DNA of 64,000 bases, from contig OZ038434.1 in NCBI GenBank assembly GCA_964036275.1, positions 22,123,879 through 22,187,878 on the forward strand, read 5' to 3'. The stretch is from Litoditis marina. Taxonomy: Eukaryota; Nematoda; Chromadorea; Rhabditida; Rhabditidae. The translations under genes and the position numbers were made by a program. Below are positions 40,214 to 50,306 of the stretch, in pieces (the stretch's first letter is position 1; each line of letters starts with the position of its first letter). The notes under the pieces were generated by a model. It searched no databases and had not been told where the DNA came from. It saw nothing but the letters and a program-made list of their open reading frames with translations.

Positions 40214-40918
40214 CATGAAAAAGTGGGGGCCCAACGACTGTGAGATTTGTCTTCTGCTGTGCGCCCCTTAGACAACTACTCTCAAATGGAGCAGCTACTG
40301 CTACAAAAACCGAAAAATACTCATGTATAACTATTAATTACAAACATACAAAAGTCGTAAAATATTTTTTCAAACCTGTAAACTAGAATCTGTAAATAAC
40401 CGAAAAATACTAATATACTCAAGTATAACTCTTCATTACAAACATACAAAAGTCGTAAAATATTTTCTCAAACCTGTGAACTAGAATCTACAAGTCACAG
40501 CTGCGAAAGAGAGAACAACTGTTGAATAATATGCCAAACGTTATAGCACCTAGAATTGAAGTGATGATCAAAAACACCAACCATTGTGCACAAAACCAGG
40601 AACTCTATAATTGACTACGTTGAGTTAACATCTGTGATTTGTAGATTCTAGTTTACAGGTTTGAGAAAATATTTTACGACTTTTGTATGTTTGTAGTGAA
40701 GAGTTATACTTGAGTATATTAGTATTTTTCGGTTATTTACAGATTCTAGTTTACAGGTTTGAAAAAATATTTTACGACTTTTGTATGTTTGTAATTAATA
40801 GTTATACATGAGTATTTTTCGGTTTTTGTAGCAGTAGCTGCTCCATTTGAGAGTAGTTGTCTAAGGGGCGCACAGCAGAAGACAAATCTCACAGTCGTTG
40901 GGCCCCCACTTTTTCATG
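40214..40918. mobile_element. Foldback element, stand-alone copy (287-bp inverted arms, 131-bp spacer)
   Basis: The sequence begins CATGAAAAAGTGGGGGCCC and ends GGGCCCCCACTTTTTCATG. Left arm 40,214-40,500 and right arm 40,632-40,918 are reverse complements with only a few mismatches, and each is 287 bp. Each arm contains an internal direct repeat of about 90 bp (starts near 40,309 and 40,399 in the left arm, each beginning ACCGAAAAATACT). The 131-bp spacer has no open frame of note. Long inverted arms built from subrepeats and lacking a transposase are typical of foldback-type non-autonomous DNA transposons. That classification is inferred by structure only. Satellite A lies in reverse orientation on the left and forward on the right, so the palindrome continues into the satellite. 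Confidence 0.85.
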
Positions 40919-41804
40919 AATTCGTTTATGTTTAGACGACTCTATTTCACCCTCACGTGCGTGTACTGACCGACGTATCGCATCCGAAATCCGCAGAAAC
41001 CTCACGACATCGTTATCTTCTCATTACCACAAATACAGAAAACTGAATAAAAGTATTGGTAGACAAGGTTCCAGATCATCAGTTCACTACAGTAATTCGT
41101 TCATGTTAAGACAACTCTATTTCACCCTCACGTGCGTGTACTGACCGACGTATCGCATCCGAACTTCGCAGAAACCTCAAGACATCTCTATATTCTCAAC
41201 ACCACAAATACAGAAAACTGAATAAAAGTATTGGTAGACAAGGTTCCAGAGCATCAGTTCACTACAGTAATTCGTTCATGTTTAGAAAACTCTATTTCAC
41301 CCTCGCGTGCGTGTACTGACCGACGAATCGCATCCGAAATCCGCAGAAAACTCAAGACATCTTTATATTCTCAACACCACAAATACAGAAAACTGAATAA
41401 AAGTATTGTTAGAGAAGGCTCCAGAGCATCAGTTCACTACAGTAATTCGTTCATGTTTAGACAACTCTATTTCACCCACACGTGCGTGTACTGACCGACG
41501 TATCGCATCCAAAATCCGCAGAAACCTCAAGACATCTCTATATTCTCAACTCCACAAAGACCGAAAACTGAATAAAAGTATGGTTAGAGAAGGTTCCAGA
41601 GCATCAGTTAACTACAGTAATTCGTTCATGTTTAGACAACTCTATTTCACCCTCACGTGCGTGTACTGACTGACGTTTCGCATCCGAAATGCGCAGAAAC
41701 CTCAAGACATCTTTATATTCTCAACACACGAATACAGAAAACTGAATAAACGTATTGTTAGAGAAGGTTCCAGAGCATCAGTTCACTACAGTAATTCGTT
41801 CATG
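40919..41804 (+). repeat. Satellite A, short forward block (about 5 monomers)
   Basis: Forward monomers begin AATTCGTTTATGTTTAGACG directly after the foldback element. The first carries CTCACGACATCGTTATC and the last two match the end of the first forward block: 41,231-41,804 corresponds to 4,361-4,934 with an offset of 36,870. Shared marks include AGAGAAGGCTCCAGAGC, CATCCAAAATCCGCAG, CAACTCCACAAAGACCG and ACTGACTGACGTTTCGCATC. The block is bounded by an inversion on each side. Confidence 0.94.
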
Positions 41805-41812
41805 ATGTTCTG
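41796..41812. other. Satellite A inversion junction 2, same breakpoint as junction 1
   Basis: GTAATTCGTTCATG passes into GATGTTCTGGAACC exactly as at 4,934, including the GATGTTC variant right of the switch and the TGTATGTGTGG variant in the first reverse monomer. Identity of both flanks makes independent inversion at the same base unlikely. It points to duplication of one inverted segment, or to a repeated assembly artefact. Confidence 0.9.
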
Positions 41813-43890
41813 GAACCTTCTCTAACAATACTTTTATTCAGTTTTCTGTATGTGTGGTGTTGAGAATATAGAGATGTCTTGAGGTTTCTGCGGATTTCGG
41901 ATGCGATACGTCGATCAGTAGACGCACGTGAGGGTGAAATATAGTTGTCTAAACATGAACGAATTACTGTAGTGAACTGATGCTCTGGAACCTTCTCTAA
42001 CAATACTTTTATTCAGTTTTCTGTATTTGTGGTAATGAGAAGATAAAGATGTCGTGAGGTTTCTGCGGATTTCGGATGCGATACGTCGGTCAGTACACGC
42101 ACGTGAGGGTGAAATGAAGTTGTCTAAACATGAACGAATTACTGTAGTGAACTGATGCTCTGGAACCTTCTCTAACATTACTTTTATTCAGTTTGCTGTA
42201 TTTGTGGTGTTGAGAATATAAAGATGTCTTGAGGTTTCTGCGGATTTCGGATGCGATTCGTCGGTCAGTACACGCACGCGAGGGTGAAATAGAGTTTTCT
42301 AAACATGAACGAATTACTGTAGTGAACTGATGCTCTGGAACCTTCTCTAACAAAACTTTTATTCAGTTTTCTGTATTTGTGGTGTTGAGAATATAAAGAT
42401 GTCTTGAGGTTTCTGCGGAGTTCGGATGCGATACGTCGGTCAGTACACGCACGCGAGGGTGAAATAGAGTTGTCTTAACATGAACAAATTACTGTAGTGA
42501 ACTGATGCTCTGGAACCTTCTCTAACAATACTTTTATTCAATTTTCTGTATTTGTGGTGTTGAGAATATAGAGATGTCTTGAGGTTTCTGCGAAGTTCGG
42601 ATGCGATACGTCGGTCAGTACACGCACGTGAGGGTGAAATAGAGTTGTCTAAACATGAACGAATTACTGTAGTGAACTGATGCTCTGGAACCTTCTCTAA
42701 CAATACTTTTATTCAGTTTGCTGTATTTGTGGTGTTGAGAATATAAAGATGTCTTGAGGTTTCTGCGGATTTCGGATGCGATTCGTCGGTCAGTATACGC
42801 ACGCGAGGGTGAAATAGAGTTTTCTAAACATGAACGAATTACTGTAGTGAACTGATGCTCTGGAACCTTCTCTAACAATACTTTTATTCAGTTTTCTGTA
42901 TTTGTGGTAATGAGAAGATAACGATGTCGTGAGGTTTCTGCGGATTTCGGATGCGATACGTCGGTCAGTACACGCACGTGAGGGTGAAATGGAGTTGTCT
43001 AAACATAAACGAATTACTGTAGTGAACTGATGATCTGGAACCTTGTCTACCAATACTTTTATTCAGTTTTCTGTATTTGTGGTAATGAGAAGATAACGAT
43101 GTCGTGAGGTTTCTGCGGATTTCGGATGCGATACGTCGGTCAGTACACGCACGTGAGGGTGAAATGGAGTTGTCTAAACATGAACGAATTACTGTAGTGA
43201 ACTGATGCTCTGGAACCTTGTCTAACAATACTTTTATTCAGTTTGCTGTATTTGTGGTGTTGAGAATATAAAGATGTCTTGAGGTTTCTGCGGATTTCGG
43301 ATGCGATTCGTCGGTCAGTACACGCACGCGAGGGTGAAATAGAGTTTTCTAAACATGAACGAATTACTGTAGTGAACTGATGCTCTGGAACCTTCTCTAA
43401 TAATACTTTTATTCAGTTTTCTGTATTTGTGGTGTTGAGAATATAGAGATGTCTTGAGGTTTCTGCGAAGTTCGGATGCGATACGTCGGTCAGTACACGC
43501 ACGTGAGGGTAAAATAGAGTTGTCTAAACATGAACGAATTACTGTAGTGAACTGATGATCTGGAACCTTGTCTACCAATACTTTTATTCAGTTTTCTGTA
43601 TTTGTGGTAATGAGAAGATAACGATGTCGTGAGGTTTCTGCGGATTTCGGATGCGATACGTCGGTCAGTACACGCACGTGAGGGTGAAATAGAGTTGTCT
43701 AAACATGAACGAATTACTGTAGTGCACTGATGATCTGGAACCTTGTCTAACAATACTTTTATTCAGTTTTCTGTATTTGTGGTGATGAGAAAATAAAGAT
43801 GTCGTGAGGTTTCTGCGGTGTTCGGATGCGATAAATCGGTCAGTACACGCACGTGAGGGTGAAATAGAGTTGTCTAAACATAAACGAATT
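41805..43890 (-). repeat. Satellite A, reverse block between inversion 2 and composite copy 1
   Basis: About 12 reverse monomers. The last three (about 43,417-43,890) match 39,740-40,213 with an offset of 3,677, including GTGCACTGATGATCTGG and the GCGGTGTTCGGATGCGAT monomer (here ATAAATCGG rather than ATAAGTCGG). The block ends at GAATT, where the composite begins. No gene is seen. Confidence 0.95.
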
Positions 43891-44594
43891 CATGAAAAAG
43901 TGGGGGCCCAACGACTGTGAGATTTGTCTTCTGCTGTGCGCCCCTTAGACAACTACTCTCAAATGGAGCAGCTACTGCTACAAAAACCGAAAAATACTCA
44001 TGTATAACTATTAATTACAAACATACAAAAGTCGTAAAATATTTTTTCAAACCTGTAAACTAGAATCTGTAAATAACCGAAAAATACTAATATACTCAAG
44101 TATAACTCTTCATTACAAACATACAAAAGTCGTAAAATATTTTCTCAAACCTGTGAACTAGAATCTACAAGTCACAGCTGCGAAAGAGAGAACAACTGTT
44201 GAATATCATGCCAAACGTTATAGCACCTAGAATTGAAGTGATGATCAAAAACACCAACCATTGTGCACAAAACCAGGTACTCTATAATTGACTACGTTGA
44301 GTTAACATCTGTGATTTGTAGATTCTAGTTTACAGGTTTGATAAAAAATTTCACGACTTTTGTATGTTTGTAATGAAGAGTTATACTTGAGTATATTAGT
44401 ATTTTTCGGTTATTTACAGATTCTAGTTTACAGGTTTGAAAAAATATTTTACGACTTCTGTATGTTTGTAATTAATAGTTATACATGAGTATTTTTCGGT
44501 TTTTGTAGCAGTAGCTGCTCCATTTGAGAGTAGTTGTCTAAGGGGCGCACAGCAGAAGACAAATCTCACAGTCGTTGGGCCCCCACTTTTCATG
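43891..44594. mobile_element. Foldback element inside composite copy 1
   Basis: Left arm 43,891-44,177 and right arm 44,310-44,594 are inverted repeats, with a spacer of about 132 bp. It differs from the stand-alone copy at 40,214 by a few bases: AATATCATGCC for AATAATATGCC, a TTTGATAAAAAATTTC segment in the right arm, and one T fewer at the right end. Beyond the right CATG the sequence runs AATTTTTCTC, not satellite. A minus-strand frame of 64 codons (44,423-44,617) covers most of the right arm, but it exists only because the arm is duplicated intact, and I see no sign that it is coding. Confidence 0.83.
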
Positions 44595-44708
44595 AATTTT
44601 TCTCTTTTTGTATACATGCCGTAGGTATGTGGTTTGATCTGTACGGTGCAGATAAAATTGTTTTCTTAATAAACCACTTGCCGAGTATTACTATCATTTG
44701 AGAAAATA
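44595..44708. other. Linker between foldback and 130-bp array, copy 1
   Basis: A unique AT-rich stretch starting AATTTTTCTCTTTTTGTATA and containing ATGCCGTAGGTATGTGG and TTCTTAATAAACCACTTGCC. The same linker is present at 48,374-48,487 and 51,889-52,002. No motif or gene is recognised. AATAAA occurs on the plus strand, but with no transcript context. Confidence 0.7.
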
Positions 44709-45692
44709 TGACGTCAACATTGCAGTTCTAAAAACTTACTTTCTGCCCTCTGCCCTTCAGAATCCCAGAATACGTAATGTTTGAATGAAGTTTCATAAAG
44801 TTTCACGTAAATTGACCATTTCTAAGGAACTTTCAGCATTCGAAAACATATTTCACGTCAATTTTTAGAGAGTTGACGTCACCTGGCCTTCTGATTTCCA
44901 GAATAAGTCATATTTACATAAAGTTTTGTCGTTAATATACCATTTTTAAGATATTTTCAGCATATGAAAATATATGTGACGTCAACTTTGCACTTTTCAA
45001 AATCGACTTCATCTGGTCTCCAGAATCCCAGAATACATCACTCTCAGATTGAGTTTAACCGTTAATTGACCCTTTCTAAGATATTACCATCGTTTAAAAA
45101 TATATGTGACGTCAACTTTGCACTTTTCAAAATCGACGTCATCTGGTCTCCAGAATCCCAGAATACATCACTCTCAGATTGAGTTTCATCGTTAATTGAC
45201 TTTTTCTGAGACATTACCATCGTTTAAAAATATTTGTGACGTCAACTTTGCACTTTTCAAAATCGACGTCATCTGGTCTCCAGAATCCCAGAATACATCA
45301 CTCTCAGATTGAGTTTTACCGTTAATTGACCCTTTCTAAGATATTACCATCGTTTAAAAATATATGTGACGTCAACTTTGCACTTTTCAAAATCGACGTC
45401 ATCTGGTCTCCAGAATCCCAGAATACATCACTCTCAGATTGAGTTTCACCGTTAATTGACCCTTTCTGAGACATTACCATCGTTTAAAAATATATGTGAC
45501 CTCAACTTTGCACTTTTCAAAATCGACGTCATCTGGTCTCCAGAATCCCAGAATACATCACTTTTAGATTGAGTTTCTCCGTTAATTGACCCTTTCTAAG
45601 ATATTACCATCATTTGAAAATATATGTGACGTCAACTTTGCACTTTTCAAAAATGACGTCATCCGGTCTCCAGAATCCTGAAGGACGTCAGG
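44709..45692 (+). repeat. 130-bp tandem repeat with TGACGTCA palindromes, copy 1 (about 8 units)
   Basis: GTGACGTCAACTTTGC recurs at a strict 130-bp spacing (GTCAACTTTG at 44,981, 45,111, 45,241, 45,371, then CTCAACTTTG at 45,501 and GTCAACTTTG at 45,631). Two more divergent units lie upstream (from 44,709 and about 44,855). Each homogeneous unit has a second site, CGACGTCATCTGG, and the landmarks CCAGAATCCCAGAATACATC and GTTAATTGACC. Perfect TGACGTCA occurs at 44,709, 44,874, 44,977, 45,107, 45,237, 45,367, 45,627 and 45,654. This octamer is the consensus cAMP-response element bound by CREB/ATF proteins. Binding here is inference only. Confidence 0.9.
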
Positions 45693-46267
45693 AATAGAAT
45701 ACTTCATACTCAAATAAAAGTCACGATGGCATCATATTTCATTTTTCGACCAAATTGGTAATTGTTACTCTAAGTTACAATACAGTTTGAGTTGTCGACC
45801 GGACAGAGAGAGTGAGAGAGCGTGCTAAATGGAGAGACGCAGACACTTTCCAAAAAATGTCTATAACTTTGATTAAAACAATTTTTTCTCAATGTTTTCT
45901 TGCTCCGCGAGTGTTTGAGTAGGTATCACATGTCTTCCACAATTTTCAACGAAATCGGTTGAGTAGAAACCCTTAAACTGGGTTTACTTTTCTTGTCACA
46001 ACCCACCCACCCACACACACACCCACCCACCCACACACGACGGAAGTTGGCGCTCTTGATGAAGCACATGAGGTCATAACTTGGCTCAAACTTAACCGAT
46101 TTCGCTCAAATTTGAAACACGGCTAGGGAATTAGCTATAGAAAACAAGTACATCAATAAAAACTTTGTTTTGCAAATTTCAGCCTTTTTGAGGAGAAACT
46201 AAAAAAACGGAAGCGCGCATTAGCCGGACCAAAGACAAATCTCGCACAGCGCTTCGCGCTGCGCGCG
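45693..46267. other. Composite tail, copy 1: AT-rich unique DNA, C/A microsatellite and terminal hairpin
   Basis: A 575-bp non-repetitive tail. It contains GACAGAGAGAGTGAGAGAGC (about 45,802), the C/A microsatellite at 46,002-46,032, AT-rich text such as AACCGATTTCGCTCAAATTTG, and a GC-rich end AAGCGCGCATTAGCCGG. The last 21 bases before the satellite are CAGCGCTTCGCGCTGCGCGCG, a hairpin with a 6-bp stem (CAGCGC and GCGCTG, 46,247-46,261) and a TTC loop. No gene is recognised. The copies at 49,732-50,306 and 52,987-53,559 differ by small indels that break every open frame differently, which argues against coding. Confidence 0.75.
46002..46032 (-). other. Candidate G-quadruplex motif (minus strand), copy 1
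   Basis: The plus strand has six CCC runs, three each side of ACACACACA. Read on the minus strand this is six GGG runs with loops of 1, 1, 9, 1 and 1 bases. Four runs suffice for a quadruplex, but the long central loop would weaken a fold that spans it. The motif is conserved in copies 2 and 3. Confidence 0.55.
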
Positions 46268-47670
46268 ATTACTGTAGTGAACTGATGCTCTGGAACCTTC
46301 TCTAACAATACTTTTATTCAGTTTGCTGTATTTGTGGTGTTGAGAATATAAAGATGTCTTGAGGTTTCTGCGGATTTCGGATGCGATACGTCGGTCAGTA
46401 CACGCACGCGAGGGTGAAATAGAGTTTTCTAAACATAAACGAATTACTGTAGTGAACTGATGCTCTGGAACCTTCTCTAACAATACTTTTATTCAGTTTT
46501 CTGTATTTGTGGTGTTGAGAATATAGAGATGTCTTGAGGTTTCTGCGGAGTTCGGATGCGATACGTCGGTCAGTACACGCACGCGAGGGTGAAATAGAGT
46601 TGTCTTAACATGAACAAATTACTGTAGTGAACTGATGCTCTGGAACCTTCTCTAACAATACTTTTATTCAGTTTTCTGTATTTGTGGTGTTGAGAATATA
46701 GAGATGTCTTGAGGTTTCTGCGAAGTTCGGATGCGATACGTCGGTCAGTACACGCACGTGAGGGTAAAATAGAGTTGTCTAAACATGAACGAATTACTGT
46801 AGTGAACTGATGATCTGGAACCTTGTCTACCAATACTTTTATTCAGTTTTCTGTATTTGTGGTAATGAGAAGATAACGATGTCGTGAGGTTTCTGCGGAT
46901 TTCGGATGCGATACGTCGGTCAGTACACGCACGTGAGGGTGAGATAGAGTTGTCTAAACATGAACGAATTACTGTAGTGCACTGATGATCTGGAACCTTG
47001 TCTAACAATACTTTTATTCAGTTTTCTGTATTTGTGGTAATGAGAAGATAACGATGTCGTGAGGTTTCTGCGGATTTCGGATGCGATACGTCGGTCAGTA
47101 CACGCACGTGAGGGTGAAATAGAGTTGTCTAAACATGAACGAATTACTGTAGTGCACTGATGATCTGGAACCTTGTCTAACAATACTTTTATTCAGTTTT
47201 CTGTATTTGTGGTAATGAGGAGATAACGATGTCGTGAGGTTTCTGCGGATTTCGGATGCGATACGTCGGTCAGTACACGCACGTGAGGGTGAAATAGAGT
47301 TGTCTAAACATGAACGAATTACTGTAGTGCACTGATGATCTGGAACCTTGTCTACCAATACTTTTATTCAGTTTTCTGTATTTGTGGTAATGAGAAGATA
47401 ACGATGTCGTGAGGTTTCTGCGGATTTCGGATGCGATACGTCGGTCAGTACACGCACGTGAGGGTGAAATAGAGTTGTCTAAACATGAACGAATTACTGT
47501 AGTGCACTGATGATCTGGAACCTTGTCTAACAATACTTTTATTCAGTTTTCTGTATTTGTGGTGATGAGAAAATAAAGATGTCGTGAGGTTTCTGCGGTG
47601 TTCGGATGCGATAAGTCGGTCAGTACACGCACGTGAGGGTGAAATAGAGTTGTCTAAACATAAACGAATT
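46268..47670 (-). repeat. Satellite A between composite copies 1 and 2 (8 monomers)
   Basis: Eight reverse monomers, 1,403 bp. The first reads ATTACTGTAGTGAACTGATG and carries GTTTGCTG with AATATAAAGATG and then CATAAACG. The middle ones are near-identical copies of the GGTAATGAGAAGATAACGATG variant with GTGCACTGATG. The last is the GATAAGTCGG variant that always precedes the foldback element. Compared with the 5-monomer spacer after copy 2, three extra monomers are present. Confidence 0.95.
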
Positions 47671-48373
47671 CATGAAAAAGTGGGGGCCCAACGACTGTGA
47701 GATTTGTCTTCTGCTGTGCGCCCCTTAGACAACTACTCTCAAATGGAGCAGCTACTGCTACAAAAACCGAAAAATACTCATGTATAACTATTAATTACAA
47801 ACATACAAAAGTCGTAAAATATTTTTCAAACCTGTAAACTAGAATCTGTAAATAACCGAAAAATACTAATATACTCAAGTATAACTCTTCATTACAAACA
47901 TACAAAAGTCGTAAAATATTTTCTCAAACCTGTGAACTAGAATCTACAAGTCACAGCTGCGAAAGAGAGAACAACTGTTGAATATCATGCCAAACGTTAT
48001 AGCACCTAGAATTGAAGTGATGATCAAAAACACCAACCATTGTGCACAAAACCAGGTACTCTATAATTGACTACGTTGAGTTAACATCTGTGATTTGTAG
48101 ATTCTAGTTTACAGGTTTGATAAAAAATTTCACGACTTTTGTATGTTTGTAATGAAGAGTTATACTTGAGTATATTAGTATTTTTCGGTTATTTACAGAT
48201 TCTAGTTTACAGGTTTGAAAAAATATTTTACGACTTCTGTATGTTTGTAATTAATAGTTATACATGAGTATTTTTCGGTTTTTGTAGCAGTAGCTGCTCC
48301 ATTTGAGAGTAGTTGTCTAAGGGGCGCACAGCAGAAGACAAATCTCACAGTCGTTGGGCCCCCACTTTTCATG
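47671..48373. mobile_element. Foldback element inside composite copy 2
   Basis: Inverted arms as in the other copies, starting CATGAAAAAGTGGGGG and ending CCCCCACTTTTCATG. One T is missing in the left arm (AAATATTTTTCAAACC), giving 703 bp. The right-arm variants TTTGATAAAAAATTTC and CGACTTCTGTATG are shared with copies 1 and 3 but not with the stand-alone copy at 40,214. Confidence 0.83.
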
Positions 48374-48487
48374 AATTTTTCTCTTTTTGTATACATGCCG
48401 TAGGTATGTGGTTTGATCTGTACGGTGCAGATAAAATTGTTTTCTTAATAAACCACTTGCCGAGTATTACTATCATTTGAGAAAATA

Positions 48488-49731
48488 TGACGTCAACATT
48501 GCAGTTCTAAAAACTTACTTTCTGCCCTCTGCCCTTCAGAATCCCAGAATACGTAATGTTTGAATGAAGTTTCATAAAGTTTCACGTAAATTGACCATTT
48601 CTAAGGAACTTTCAGCATTCGAAAACATATTTCACGTCAATTTTTAGAGAGTTGACGTCACCTGGCCTTCTGATTTCCAGAATAAGTCATATTTACATAA
48701 AGTTTTGTCGTTAATATACCATTTTTAAGATATTTTCAGCATATGAAAATATATGTGACGTCAACTTTGCACTTTTCAAAATCGACTTCATCTGGTCTCC
48801 AGAATCCCAGAATACATCACTCTCAGATTGAGTTTAACCGTTAATTGACCCTTTCTAAGATATTACCATCGTTTAAAAATATATGTGACGTCAACTTTGC
48901 ACTTTTCAAAATCGACGTCATCTGGTCTCCAGAATCCCAGAATACATCACTCTCAGATTGAGTTTCATCGTTAATTGACTTTTTCTGAGACATTACCATC
49001 GTTTAAAAATATTTGTGACGTCAACTTTGCACTTTTCAAAATCGACGTCATCTGGTCTCCAGAATCCCAGAATACATCACTCTCAGATTGAGTTTTACCG
49101 TTAATTGACCCTTTCTAAGATATTACCATCGTTTAAAAATATATGTGACGTCAACTTTGCACTTTTCAAAATCGACGTCATCTGGTCTCCAGAATCCCAG
49201 AATACATCACTCTCAGATTGAGTTTCATCGTTAATTGACTTTTTCTGAGACATTACCATCGTTTAAAAATATTTGTGACGTCAACTTTGCACTTTTCAAA
49301 ATCGACGTCATCTGGTCTCCAGAATCCCAGAATACATCACTCTCAGATTGAGTTTTACCGTTAATTGACCCTTTCTAAGATATTACCATCGTTTAAAAAT
49401 ATATGTGACGTCAACTTTGCACTTTTCAAAATCGACGTCATCTGGTCTCCAGAATCCCAGAATACATCACTCTCAGATTGAGTTTCACCGTTAATTGACC
49501 CTTTCTGAGACATTACCATCGTTTAAAAATATATGTGACCTCAACTTTGCACTTTTCAAAATCGACGTCATCTGGTCTCCAGAATCCCAGAATACATCAC
49601 TTTTAGATTGAGTTTCTCCGTTAATTGACCCTTTCTAAGATATTACCATCATTTGAAAATATATGTGACGTCAACTTTGCACTTTTCAAAAATGACGTCA
49701 TCCGGTCTCCAGAATCCTGAAGGACGTCAGG
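48488..49731 (+). repeat. 130-bp tandem repeat with TGACGTCA palindromes, copy 2 (about 10 units)
   Basis: TCAACTTTGC recurs at 48,761, 48,891, 49,021, 49,151, 49,281, 49,411, 49,541 and 49,671, always 130 bp apart. Two divergent units precede these. The pair of units at about 48,890-49,149 is repeated directly at 49,150-49,409 (marker TTTCATCGTTAATTGAC with TATTTGTGACG), so a 260-bp two-unit duplication happened after copy 2 separated from copies 1 and 3. Confidence 0.9.
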
Positions 49732-50306
49732 AATAGAATACTTCATACTCAAATAAAAGTCACGATGGCATCATATTTCATTTTTCGACCAAATTGGTAA
49801 TTGTTACTCTAAGTTACAATACAGTTTGAGTTGTCGACCGGACAGAGAGAGTGAGAGAGCGTGCTAAATGGAGAGACGCAGACACTTTCCAAAAAATGTC
49901 TATAACTTTGATTAAAACAATTTTTTCTCAATGTTTTCTTGCTCCGCGAGTGTTTGAGTAGGTATCACATGTCTTCCACAATTTTCAACGAAATCGGTTG
50001 AGTAGAAACCCTTAAACTGGGTTTACTTTTCTTGTCACAACCCACCCACCCACACACACACCCACCCACCCACACACGACGGAAGTTGGCGCTCTTGATG
50101 AAGCACATGAGGTCATAACTTGGCTCAAACTTAACCGATTTCGCTCAAATTTGAAACACGGCTAGGGAATTAGCTATAGAAAACAAGTACATCAATAAAA
50201 ACTTTGTTTTGCAAATTTCAGCCTTTTTGAGGAGAAACTAAAAAAACGGAAGCGCGCATTAGCCGGACCAAAGACAAATCTCGCACAGCGCTTCGCGCTG
50301 CGCGCG
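49732..50306. other. Composite tail, copy 2
   Basis: Matches the copy 1 tail base for base as far as I can compare. It includes the C/A microsatellite at 50,041-50,071 (minus-strand GGG runs) and the CAGCGC-TTC-GCGCTG hairpin ending just before the satellite resumes. No gene is seen. Confidence 0.75.

Larger units (their letters stand above)
43891..46267. mobile_element. Composite element copy 1 (foldback + 130-bp repeat array + tail), 2,377 bp
   Basis: Non-satellite DNA inserted in satellite A. In order it holds the foldback element (43,891-44,594), a linker, a 130-bp tandem array, an AT-rich tail with a C/A microsatellite, and a terminal GC hairpin. Satellite stops at ATT (43,888-43,890) and resumes with ATT (46,268-46,270), consistent with a 3-bp target duplication or shared bases at the join. 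Subterminal motifs at the two ends are inversely related: CTGTGAGATTTGTCTT at 43,915 and AAAGACAAATCTCGCACAG at 46,231. This may be a degenerate terminal inverted repeat. No transposase or other coding frame is visible, so if mobile it was non-autonomous. It is equally possible that it is simply captured DNA amplified with the satellite. Confidence 0.75.
47671..50306. mobile_element. Composite element copy 2, 2,636 bp
   Basis: Same order and edges as copy 1: ATT at 47,668-47,670 on the left and at 50,307-50,309 on the right, foldback at 47,671-48,373, linker, 130-bp array, tail and hairpin. The extra length relative to copy 1 is two additional 130-bp units, less one base lost from a T run in the foldback left arm. 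Otherwise it is nearly identical to copy 1, so the two share a recent common ancestor. No coding region is supported. Confidence 0.78.

Noticed and set aside
44423..44617. 64-codon minus-strand frame in the foldback right arm (also at 48,202 and 51,717)
   Set aside because: Identical in the three composites because these are recent duplicates. It lies across an inverted-repeat arm and linker and shows no recognisable domain.
43891..46267. Composite as a Helitron (terminal hairpin)
   Set aside because: There is no TC 5' end, no CTRR 3' end and no insertion between A and T; the hairpin lies against CGCGCG and ATT.
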